A DNA stretch of 64,000 bases, from the NCBI GenBank assembly GCA_038142525.1, contig JAYQKE010000003.1, positions 1 to 64,000 of the forward strand. The letters are read 5' to 3'. The stretch is from CAJQHK01 sp038142525 (GTDB lineage Bacteria; Pseudomonadota; Alphaproteobacteria; Rickettsiales; UBA1997). Position numbers and translations under genes: made by a program. Shown piece after piece: positions 1-9,489 of the stretch. Position 1 is the first letter of the stretch. Each line of letters begins with the position of its first letter. The notes under the pieces were generated by a model. That model had not been told where the DNA came from. It did not search any database and was given only the letters and a program-made list of their open reading frames with translations.

Positions 1-553
1 AATCTGGGTTGGTATAAATCTTGGGAAGAAGAAAAACCAGTTGATAAGAATGGCCATCCTGAATTTTGGTTTAATTATCCCTTTATCTCTTTTTTAGAAA
101 AAAAAACTTTTCAAAAATCTTGAGATTTTTGAATATGGCTCTGGTCATTCAACTATCAAATTTGCTAGATATTGTCAAAATATTATCTCAATTGACAATG
201 ATCCAATTTGGCATAATTATCTTAAAAATATTGCTCCAAAAAATTCTACTCTTATTTTACAAGAAGATCTTGATCTTTATCCTTTAGAAATTACTAAATT
301 TAAGAAAAAATATGATATTATAGTGATCGATGGTAAAAGGAGAAATGCTTGTAGTAAATTGGTTTTAGATTATCTCAAAGATGAGGGGGTGATAATTTTT
401 GATAATTTAGAAAAGGGTTATCAAAAATCAGTTGATTTCTTTTTAAATAATGATTTTAAATTATTAGAATTTTCTGGAATTGCTCCATTAAAAAATTCAG
501 TAACAATTAGCGCTATATTTTACAGAAAAGATAATATTGTTGCAATTGAGTAA
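1..553 (+). CDS. SAM-dependent methyltransferase, 5' end outside window, one frameshift
   Basis: The frame is open from base 1 and continues one frame over after a run of nine A at 98-106; eight A would keep it open. The joined protein has a motif I-like glycine-rich loop (EYGSGHS), an acidic residue after the next strand (ISIDNDP) and a motif IV-like YDIIVIDG, as in class I SAM-dependent methyltransferases. The substrate cannot be read from the sequence. The gene converges on dnaE, 39 bases away. The start lies outside the window. The methyltransferase fold is moderately certain; the homopolymer break is probably a sequence error. Confidence 0.6.
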
Positions 554-565
554 AAAGCGGGAATT

Positions 566-592
566 GGTTATACCATTTCCCAACTTTTGGTA
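566..592. repeat. Remnant of a TACCATTTCYCAACTTT terminal repeat
   Basis: TTATACCATTTCCCAACTTT here matches the left terminus of the 244-bp element at 41955-42198. It sits directly against the premature end of dnaE, so it marks a likely rearrangement or insertion scar. Confidence 0.45.
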
Positions 593-3088
593 TTACTTAA
601 TTACCTCTATATCAAAAAGTGCCTGACTTTCATTAATATCAGCAGGAAGGATTTTAATATTATGATCTTTGGCCATTTGTAGGAAATTATTGATTTTTTC
701 ACTATTATCAATTTCAAGATTAATAGAAGCTATGATAAATTCTACAGGATAATTAGCTTTAAGATAAGCTGTTTGGTAGGAAATCATGGCGTAAGCGGCG
801 TGGGATTTATTAAAACCATAGCCAGCAAATTTATTTACTAATTCAAAAATTTCTTCTGATTTTTTAGCATCAATATTATTTTTAGCAACACCTTCAATAA
901 AGATCTTTCTTTGCTTATCCATTTCATCCTTATCTTTTTTACCCATAGCTCTTCTTAATAAATCTGCAGCTCCAAGGCTATAACCACCAAGAATTTTAGC
1001 AATTTCCATTACTTGCTCTTGATAAACAATTACACCATAAGTTTCTTCTAAAACTTGCGCTAAAAGTGGATGTGGATATTCAATTTTTTCTAAGCCAGCC
1101 TTTCTTCGAATATAGGTTGGAATATTATCCATTGGACCAGGTCGATAAAGGGAAATAAGGGCAATGATATCTTCAATCTTATCGGGTTTCATTTGTTTTA
1201 AAACAGATCTCATACCAGAAGATTCAATCTGAAAAACCCCTATGGAATCGCCATCTGAAAGCATATCAAATGTATCCTTATCATCAAGGCGGATTTTATT
1301 AATATCAAGATTAGTATCACGGGATTTATTAATTAATTTTACCGTATTATCAATGACGGTTAGGGTTTTTAGACCTAAAAAGTCAAATTTTACCAAACCA
1401 GCTTTTTCAGCATATTTCATGGAATAGCCAATGGCTGGCATAGAATTAATATCATCACTATAAAGACAGCCAATCTCTTTGAGTTTTTTATCGCCAATAA
1501 CAATTCCGGCCGCATGAGTTGAAGCATGGCGATTAACCCCCTCAAGCATTAGTGCGATATCAGTTAATTTTTTAATCTCTTCATCCTCTTCAATAGCATT
1601 TTGCAGATCCTTGTCCATTTCAATGGCTTTGGCTAGGGTAACAGCTTCAATAGCATTAAAGGGAATTAATTTACAGATTCTATCAACTTGATTATAAGGC
1701 ATTTGTAGGACTCGTCCTACATCTTTAATGGCGACTTTAGCCTGTAATTTTCCAAAAGTAATGATTTGTGCCACCATATCCTTGCCATATTTTTTTTGCA
1801 CATAATCAATCACCTCATCTCTTCTAGCTTGGCAAAAATCAATATCAAAATCCGGCATAGAAACTCTTTCAGGATTTAAAAATCTTTCAAAAAGTAGGCC
1901 AAATCTGATTGGATCAAGATCGGTAATTTGCAAAACCCAAGCAATGATTGAGCCAGCACCAGAACCACGACCAGGACCAACTGGAATATCATTTTCCTTA
2001 CTCCAAGTAATAAAATCAGAGACGATTAAGAAATAACCACTAAAATTCATTCTTTTAATAATCCCTAACTCATATTCTAATCTTTCTGTATATTCTTTAG
2101 TAATTTTTTCTTGATCTGGAATTTCTTCCATCTGAAATTTAAATTTTAATCTTTCCTTTAGACCCTCTCTTGATTTTTCTTCCAATTCTTCAGCCTCGCT
2201 TAAACCCTCCTTGGTTGGAAAGTTAGGTAAGGTAGGTTCTCTTTCAAAAGCCATAATATGGCATTTTTTGGCAATATTGACGGTATTTTCTATTGCTTCT
2301 GGCATATCAGCAAAAAGTTCTAACATTTGCTGGTTGGTTTTAAAATGATGATTTACTGTTAATTTATCACGATCTTCTTCGATAAGATATCTTTTTTGAC
2401 CAATGCAATTTAAAACATCTTGTGCCTGATGCATTGAAGGTTCTAAAAAATAATTATCATTAATAGCAACTAAAGGAATATTAAATTTATAGGCAATATC
2501 AATTAGATTTTGCTCAATTTTCTTCTCATTTTCTAAAACATGACGAGAAATTTGAATATAAAAATCTCCAGCAAATATTTTTTGGAATTTTTCTGCTAAT
2601 TTTTCTGCTCCATTTAAATTATTTTCTAAAATATTTTTACCTAAAATACCTTTTTCGCCACCACAAATGGCAATTAAACCTTCTGATTTTTCTGATAATT
2701 TGGATAATTTAATATGAGGAGTAAGATTGCCTAGACGAGAAAGATAGATTTCACTAACTAAATCCAGAAGATTTAAATAGCCAAGATCATTTTTGGCAAT
2801 TAAAATGATTCTTTTAAAAGTTTCTTCCAATTCAATATCAGAAAGATTAGATCTGGCGCTATCTTCCGTATCAATTAAGAGATCACAGGCAATGATTGGT
2901 TGGATATTATTCTTTTTACAAGCAATTGAAAATTCTAAAGCACCAAAAAGATTGGAAATGTCAGTAATTGCCACTGCCGGCATATTCTCCAATTTAGCTT
3001 TTTTTACTAAATCATCAATTCTAATTGCACCCTTACAAAGGGAAAATATGGTATGATTACAAAGATGAATAAATTTTTCTGACTCCAT
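593..3088 (-). CDS. dnaE: DNA polymerase III alpha subunit, C-terminally truncated
   Basis: Replicative polymerase catalytic subunit. The N-terminal PHP domain is present (HLCNHTIFSLC, AITDISNLFGALEFS), followed by the polymerase core with the catalytic aspartates in PDFDIDF (about residues 413-417) and KFDFLGLKTL (about 567), and the GPGRGSGAGS loop. The protein stops at 831 residues, after ILPADINESQALFDIEVIK, whereas family members run to about 1150. The missing third carries the helix-hairpin-helix, OB-fold, clamp-binding and tau-binding parts. No continuation is visible in any frame downstream, where a repeat end and a convergent methyltransferase gene follow. An intact second copy or a separate C-terminal gene would have to lie elsewhere. 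Confidence 0.9.
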   Translation of the reverse strand: MESEKFIHLCNHTIFSLCKGAIRIDDLVKKAKLENMPAVAITDISNLFGALEFSIACKKNNIQPIIACDLLIDTEDSARSNLSDIELEETFKRIILIAKNDLGYLNLLDLVSEIYLSRLGNLTPHIKLSKLSEKSEGLIAICGGEKGILGKNILENNLNGAEKLAEKFQKIFAGDFYIQISRHVLENEKKIEQNLIDIAYKFNIPLVAINDNYFLEPSMHQAQDVLNCIGQKRYLIEEDRDKLTVNHHFKTNQQMLELFADMPEAIENTVNIAKKCHIMAFEREPTLPNFPTKEGLSEAEELEEKSREGLKERLKFKFQMEEIPDQEKITKEYTERLEYELGIIKRMNFSGYFLIVSDFITWSKENDIPVGPGRGSGAGSIIAWVLQITDLDPIRFGLLFERFLNPERVSMPDFDIDFCQARRDEVIDYVQKKYGKDMVAQIITFGKLQAKVAIKDVGRVLQMPYNQVDRICKLIPFNAIEAVTLAKAIEMDKDLQNAIEEDEEIKKLTDIALMLEGVNRHASTHAAGIVIGDKKLKEIGCLYSDDINSMPAIGYSMKYAEKAGLVKFDFLGLKTLTVIDNTVKLINKSRDTNLDINKIRLDDKDTFDMLSDGDSIGVFQIESSGMRSVLKQMKPDKIEDIIALISLYRPGPMDNIPTYIRRKAGLEKIEYPHPLLAQVLEETYGVIVYQEQVMEIAKILGGYSLGAADLLRRAMGKKDKDEMDKQRKIFIEGVAKNNIDAKKSEEIFELVNKFAGYGFNKSHAAYAMISYQTAYLKANYPVEFIIASINLEIDNSEKINNFLQMAKDHNIKILPADINESQALFDIEVIK

Positions 3089-3118
3089 AAAGTAATAAAT
3101 AAATAAACATAATGATTA

Positions 3119-3288
3119 GGAACCTCTGAAAAACTAAAAATTGGAATTTTTAGATCATTTTTTAGCAGAAATTCTGTTTCTTTTTGGTGCAATATGAACA
3201 TATTGTGCCATAAAAAACTAAATTTATGCTAAAAAGGGTCAAAAAGATCAATTTTGCTAAATACATATTTTAGTTTTTCAGAGGTTCC
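3119..3288. mobile_element. 170-bp MITE, IS5-type termini (long class, copy 1)
   Basis: The ends are inverted copies of GGAACCTCTGAAAAACTAAA, flanked by a 4-bp ATTA duplication (3115-3118 and 3289-3292). There is no coding capacity. An internal palindrome at 3186-3209 (GGTGCAATATG, then CATATTGTGCC) recurs in the other long copies and in the element in the tRNA gene. It lies upstream of both dnaE and cysQ and may affect their promoters. Confidence 0.85.
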
Positions 3289-3289
3289 A

Positions 3290-3312
3290 TTAGTTTGTAA
3301 CCGGATTAATAG
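3290..3312. repeat. Degenerate end of the fur-guaB inverted repeat family
   Basis: AGTTTGTAACCGGATTAATAG resembles one arm (AGTTTGTGACTGGATTAATAG) of the foldback at 37854-37948. It is probably a solo relic; the long MITE inserted beside it. Confidence 0.35.
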
Positions 3313-3357
3313 ATATTACAATTCGCTTTTTAAATATCTATATCATAAAATTATGTT

Positions 3358-4175
3358 ATGAAATTGGATATAGAAAAACTCAAAGAAATTGCAGTAGAAG
3401 CTGGAAAAATTGTTATGAAATATTACAATGAGGATTATCATGTTAAAACCAAAGATGATGATTCGCCAGTGACTGAAGCTGATTTTGCCGCTAATGAATA
3501 TATCGTCTCTTCTTTGACAAAATTATATCCAAATATTGCTATTATTTCTGAAGAACATCCAGATGAAGAAAATCTAAAATTAAGAGATAAAAAAGAACTT
3601 TTTTGATTGATCCAATTGACGGAACTAAAGCTTTTATTAGAAAAAAATCTCAATTTACCATTAATATTGCTTATATTAAAGATAAAAAATTTATTTTAGG
3701 ATTTATCTATGTGCCAATTTTAGATATTTTATATTATAGTGATTATCAAAATTCTTATAAAATTACTAATTACAATACTCAGCAGAAAGTTAAGATTTTA
3801 ACCAAAGAAAATAATGATTTAGATGAAGGTATTATTCAAACCTCCTCTCTCGGTAAAAGTGAAAGGGAAATTTTAGCTAAAGAATTTCAAGATATTAAAA
3901 TTAAGGATAATATTTATATGACTAGCTCCTATAAATTTTGTTTAATTGCCGAAGGAGTTGCTGATTTTTACCCTAGAAGAGGAGGAATGAAAATTTGGGA
4001 TGTAGCTGCTGCTTTTGGAATTTTAAAATTCTTAGATTATAAATTTTTAGATTTAGAGGGTAATGAAATTACTTTTGATGATATGATTAAGGATCTTTCT
4101 CTTTCTGATTTTAATTTATTTCGTTCACAAAAGGTGTTGAATTATTTTGATTTTTCTTCAAAATATTTGTTATAG
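3358..4175 (+). CDS. cysQ: 3'(2'),5'-bisphosphate nucleotidase, CysQ family, one frameshift
   Basis: Hydrolyses 3'-phosphoadenosine 5'-phosphate in this Mg-dependent, lithium-sensitive phosphatase superfamily. The metal-site motifs are visible across the join: TEADFAANEYI, then SEEHPDEEN, LIDPIDGTKAFIRK and KIWDVAAAFGIL near the C-terminus. The frame breaks at the six T at 3601-3606; seven T would give LFLIDPIDGT. The stop codon overlaps the MITE that begins at 4175. Separation from a general inositol monophosphatase rests on the FIRKKSQFT stretch typical of CysQ. Confidence 0.75.
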
Positions 4176-4345
4176 GAACCTCTGAAAAACTAAAAATTGG
4201 AATTTTTAGATCATTTTTTAGCAGAAATTCTGTTTCTTTTTGGTGCAATATGAACATATTGTGCCATAAAAAACTAAATTTATGCTAAAAAGGATCAAAA
4301 AAGATCAATTTTGCTAAATACATATTTTAGTTTTTCAGAAGTTCC
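4175..4345. mobile_element. 171-bp MITE, IS5-type termini (long class, copy 2)
   Basis: Near-identical to the element at 3119-3288, with a TATA duplication at 4171-4174 and 4346-4349. The left end reads GGAACCTCTGAAAAACTAAA; the right end has one change (GAAGTTCC). The central palindrome is at 4242-4265. Its first base completes the TAG stop of cysQ, but the uninterrupted site would also have read TAG. Confidence 0.85.
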
Positions 4346-4457
4346 TATAGTAGGCTAAGTTGACTATATATAGGTTTTAACAACCCCTACCCTTTTATAT
4401 CATAAGTAATCTTTGGTTACTTTAGTGGAAGTTTTGTGCAAAAAATAAATATAAATT

Positions 4458-6295
4458 ATGTGTGGAATTATTGGCGTAATATCAAATAAAAATTCGGAAG
4501 ATAAAGTTCTAGAAGGTCTAAAAAGAATGGAATATCGTGGTTATGATTCTTCTGGAATTTCGATCATGAGTAATAATATAATCAAAACTCATAAGGAAGA
4601 AGGTAAAATCATTAATTTAGAAAATTCCATTTCTAAAGATAAAAATTTTAAGGGCAATATTGCTATTGGCCATACTAGATGGGCCACTCATGGTGTTGCC
4701 AATCGTGAAAATGCTCATCCACATTTTACTAACAAAGTTAGTGTAGTTCATAATGGTATTATCGAAAATTATCAAGAAATTAAAGATAAATTAATCAAGG
4801 AAGGTTTTACTTTTAAAAGTCAGACTGATACAGAAATTGTTACTAATCTTATTGCTTCATTTTTAGAACAAAATTTTGATAAAAAGACTATTATTTTGAA
4901 AGTTTTATCGATGATTGAAGGTAGTTTTGCTTTGGGAATTATTTTTCATGATGAGGATAATCTTTTAATTGCAGCTAAAAAAGGTTCACCTTTACTTGTT
5001 GGTTTTGGTAAAAATGAGAATTATATTGCCTCAGATTATTTTGCTATTAATGATTATGTACAAAATATTTGCTATTTAGAAGATGGTGATATTGCCTTTT
5101 TAACCAAAGATAAAATTGACATTTTTGATATTAATCAAAATAAAATTACCAGAGAAATTGAAAAAATTGATAAAAATAGTGAAAAAATTAGCAAAAATGG
5201 TTTTGAACATTTTATGCTTAAAGAAATTTATCAGCTGACCAGAAACTATTCAAAAAACTTTAGCTAAATATTTAGATAAAAAAAATCATCAAATTTCCCT
5301 TCCAAAATTTTCTTTTGATCTAAAAAAAATTGAAAAAATTACCATTGTAGCCTGTGGTACTTCCTATTATGCTGGTATGATTGGTAAATATTTAATTGAA
5401 TCTTTAGCAAGAATTAATGTTGAAGTTGATATTGCATCAGAATTTCGTTATCGCAATCCACCACAAAGTAAAAATTCATTAACTATTTTTATTTCACAAT
5501 CAGGTGAAACGGCTGATACTATTCTTTGCTATGAAATATGTTAAATATCTTAATAAAAAATCTTTAGCAATTGTTAATGCTCCAAAAAGTACTATGGCCC
5601 ATTTGGCTGATGATGTAATTTTAACCATGGCTGGCGTTGAAATTGGCGTTGCCTCAACTAAGGCCTTTACAGCACAAGTTGCTATTTTAATATTATTTGC
5701 CCTTAATTTAGGACAAAAAAGAGGCTTTTTAAAAGCGGAAAAAATTGATGAATTAATTGCTTCATTAAATCTTATGCCAAATTTAATGCAGCAGATTTTA
5801 TCAAAAGAATATGTTGAAAATGTTAAAAAAATTGCCCACCAAATTAAAGATGCTGAAAATATTTTATATATTGGCCGCGGTATTTCTTATGCCACATCAA
5901 TGGAGGCTGCTTTAAAATTAAAGGAACTTTCTTATATCAACTCTTCGGCCATTGCTGCAGGAGAATTAAAACATGGTACAATCGCTCTAATTGACAAAGA
6001 AACTTATGTTATTGCCATTGCTCCAGAAAATGAATTATTTGATAAAATTTCATCAAATATTGCCGAGATTTCCGCTAGAAATGGTAAGGTTATTCTTATC
6101 TCCAGTAAGGGTGGAGTAAATAATATTAAAAATATTATTTCAAATTCCTTGCATGTCGCTCAAAATTGTGATATAATAGCCGAATCACTACTTTATGTGA
6201 TACCGGTTCAGCTGATTGCCTATTATGTTGCATTATTTAAAGGAAATGATGTCGATCAGCCGAGAAATTTAGCAAAATCCGTAACTGTCGAATAA
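4458..6295 (+). CDS. glmS: Glucosamine-6-phosphate synthase (isomerizing), two frameshifts
   Basis: Makes glucosamine-6-phosphate from fructose-6-phosphate and glutamine, the entry to peptidoglycan and lipid A amino sugars. It starts MCGIIGVI, so the nucleophilic Cys2 of the glutaminase domain follows the initiator Met; HTRWATHG and HNGIIENY are present. Two SIS sugar-isomerase domains follow (CGTSYYAG, ISQSGETADT, GRGISYATSMEAALKLKELSY, LAKSVTVE at the end). The frame breaks near 5235, in a small substituted patch where EQPETI is expected, and at 5524-5529 (CTTTGC where CTTGC fits). No glmS ribozyme is apparent upstream. Confidence 0.9.
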
Positions 6296-6354
6296 TTTTT
6301 AATAAATTACCTAACTGACTTTGCTAATTTAATTTTTTCTTATTTATAAATAAT

Positions 6355-9300
6355 ATGAATTTTTTAAGAAAATTTATTTTAGCTAGCATAATTCTCTGTG
6401 CAAAAAATACATTTGCGGCTAATTTTACTGTTGATGCTGGTGGTAAAACAATGACTCAATATATCTCTGCCGTTGGTGGTGATCCTGATATTGATACTAT
6501 TATCTTTAATAGTGGTGATAATGGTGTTTTAACTATTGATGCTGATAATGCCACTAATACCATTTTATCCATAGAAGCTAATGCTAGTAATAATGGAATT
6601 ATTGATTTTACTACTGCTAGCAGGGTTTTAGCTGTTCAAAATAATATAGCTGATCAGGATCAAAAACTTTCTGAAATTAGGGCTAACACTTCTGATTTTA
6701 CTATTGATGCTTCTAATTTATATGCTAATCAATTAACTATTAATACTGATTCAGCAATAGCAGGTACAGCAATTTTAAATTTTAATGATATTTCGCTTGG
6801 AGCTAATAATTTATCCATTGCAAATACAGTTAATATTTCTGGCGATATAAATGGAACTGGCGATATAAATGGTTCTAATACTAATCTTAGCTTTAATGGC
6901 TCCTCTACTCAAAATATTGCCTCTACTATTGGGGCCGCTTCTAGAATTGGTAATATTGATATTACAGGTTCAAATATTGGAGCAACCACCATTAATTTTA
7001 ATAATGATACAACTATCACTAATATTAATTTTAGCAATAATTTTGCTACCACTTTAAATTTGGGTGGAACGAGCAAAACTATAAATCTTTCTGGAGATAT
7101 ATCAAATAGTGGCTCTATTGATGCTTTTATTACTAATTCCACTAATGATGGTACTTTATTAATTTCCGGCTCTGCCAATCAAGATATTAATGCTAAAATT
7201 GGTACTTCGACCAGTTCTAGATTTAATCAGGTCGATATTAATAATACTAATAATCAAATTACTTTTGCTCAAGATAGTTACATTAATAATTTTAATATAA
7301 GTGCTACTTCTAATAATTCTATTATTAGCAATAGTTCTATAATGGATATTTCAACTGCAAATATTGCCGAAGATGTAATATTTTCTGGTTCTGGTACTAT
7401 GAGCATTAATAATTTAAATATTTCATCCAGTAAAGTCTTAACTTTGCAAAAATCTATTAATATTTCTGGTAATATTACGGGTATAAATGATGGTAATTCG
7501 GAAACTATTATAGGTAATGAAGGTAGGGTTAATTTTAATGGTTCATCAGCGCAATCAGTGTCGGATGTAATATTGGGGGCAGTGCTCTTAGCAGTAATAG
7601 GCTTGCTTCTATTACTAACTCAAATGTCAATGATATTACTTTAAATGATAATGTTTATGTCACTGATGTAATTTTAAATTCTAACGGTAATTTTAATATT
7701 GTATCTGGTAAAATAATTGATATTGAAGGCAATGTTACTAGATCTTCTGGCTCTGGTATTATTAAAGCTAATGTAAATGATGTTGGAACTGTAAAATTGT
7801 CAGGCTCTACTGCCCAAACTATTGATGTTAATATAGGAGAATCTTCTTCTAGAATTAATAATCTCAATATTTCTAATTTAGCTAGTGTTACTTTAAATAA
7901 TAATTCCTATGTTACAAATCTTACTTATAGCGGTAATAATTTAACTATGATGAGTAATAGCATTTTGGATATTAATAGTGGCGGTATGGATTTAACTAAC
8001 AAAAATACTAATTTTAAATTATCTTCAGCTAATAGCTCTTCCAATCCTTTTGGTCAAATTGAGTTAAATTCTGGCAATCTAACATTAAGTAATAGTACAG
8101 TATTTTTTGATTATAATGGTTTTACTGATTCTACCTTAAATTTTAACTATGATGGAGGAACTTACAATCTTATAAATAGCACTGGAACTGCACCAAATTT
8201 AAGTAATCTATCAGTTTCAGATAATTCTTATCTTTTTAATCACTCCCTGATTTTAAATGGCGGCAATATTGAGACAATTATCGTAAAAGATTCCAGTATT
8301 TTTAGTGAAGGGGAGTTGGGGAAAAGTAATAATAGAATATTAAATAAAGCTCTCGAAACTTCAGATATTGCAGCAGATATCATGTCAATTAGTAGTCAAA
8401 GTGAACTGAAAGAAGCTATGGAATCTATTAGACTCCCTAATAATGCCGCTTTATTAAAATATAATATAGCCATCAATAATGATGTAAATAATATTATATC
8501 TCAAAGGGTTAGAAATATTACATTATTCCCCAAAAGAAATAGACAAGCCTTTTGGGGCGATGTTTTTCTTTCTAACATAACTCAATCAAAGAATAGAAAG
8601 AAAGGTTATGATGGTTTTACCTCTGGTGGTACAGGTTTTTTAGCAGGTTATGATTATGTTAATGGTGGTAATGTCATTGGCTTTACCGGCTTTTATTTAG
8701 GTTCAGAAATTGCAAATGATAATAAAGGTGATTTTACCTCTATAATTAGTTCATCTGGGGCTTCTATATATAATAAATTTGGATCAAGACTCAGTCGTGG
8801 TTTTTACAATATTAATGTTTTTAATTATATTTCTAATGAATATAGGAATGAAAGAAAAGTTAAATTACCAAATTTAAAGGAAATTATTAAAGCTGAAATT
8901 TCTGGTAATTCAATGAATGCTAGATCTGAAATTGGTTATCATATTCCTCTTATCAAAAGTTCACTTTTTTCGCCCAAAATAGCTTTAGAATATTTTTCTG
9001 ATAGCAGAGATTCTTATGAAGAAAAAGGGTTGGAAAATCTAGCATTTGAAGTAAAAGAAGAAGAATTTGACAGTTTAATTTTTTCGGCAGGTTTTGATAT
9101 TGGCGGTAAATTTTATACTGGTAAAAAAAGCTTACTCTCTCCCATATTAGATATTTCTTGGCGTAAATATATGGGCGATAAGCGAAAGAGGAGCGTAAGA
9201 TGAGTTTTAAAGGAAAAAATCAATATTTTACCATGAAATCTTCTGAATTACCTTCAGATTATCTTAATCTAGCCATTAATGCTGAATATTCTAAGGCAAA

Positions 9301-9436
9301 TAATCATTTTCATGTTAACCCAATATTTAATTTAAAATATAATTCTATTATTGCCAGCGGATTTATATCTCATTCATTTATAGCTGAGGTCAGCTATAAT
9401 TTTAATTCTAGATTAATGACTTCAAGGGATAATTAG
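6355..9436 (+). CDS. Autotransporter surface protein with repeated passenger, two frameshifts
   Basis: A signal peptide (MNFLRKFILASIILCAKNTFA) is followed by an Asn/Ser/Thr/Ile-rich beta-helical passenger. About four units of roughly 75 residues carry a GSxxQxI...IGxSxxR motif. From about 8530 the sequence reads as an autotransporter translocator (AFWGDVFLS, GFLAGYDYV, ARSEIGYHIPL, then a last strand ending VAEVSYNF-like). Family knowledge predicts outer-membrane export by type V secretion. The frame breaks near 7567 and near 9190, with the same protein character continuing. The C-terminal NSRLMTSRDN after the usual final Phe is atypical. It shares its repeat unit with the broken gene at 52621-53853. 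Confidence 0.75.
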
Positions 9437-9489
9437 GATATTTTCTATTTATTACTTAGCAAAAACCTCTTTAAAGATAGGAAGCGCTA

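Noticed and set aside
3007..3201. Reading frame covering the start of dnaE and part of a MITE
   Set aside because: It overlaps dnaE coding sequence and non-coding mobile DNA; no protein-like composition.
4346..4457. glmS ribozyme or riboswitch upstream of glmS
   Set aside because: No conserved core could be recognised; only a weak 6-bp hairpin (AAGTAA...TTACTT) is seen.
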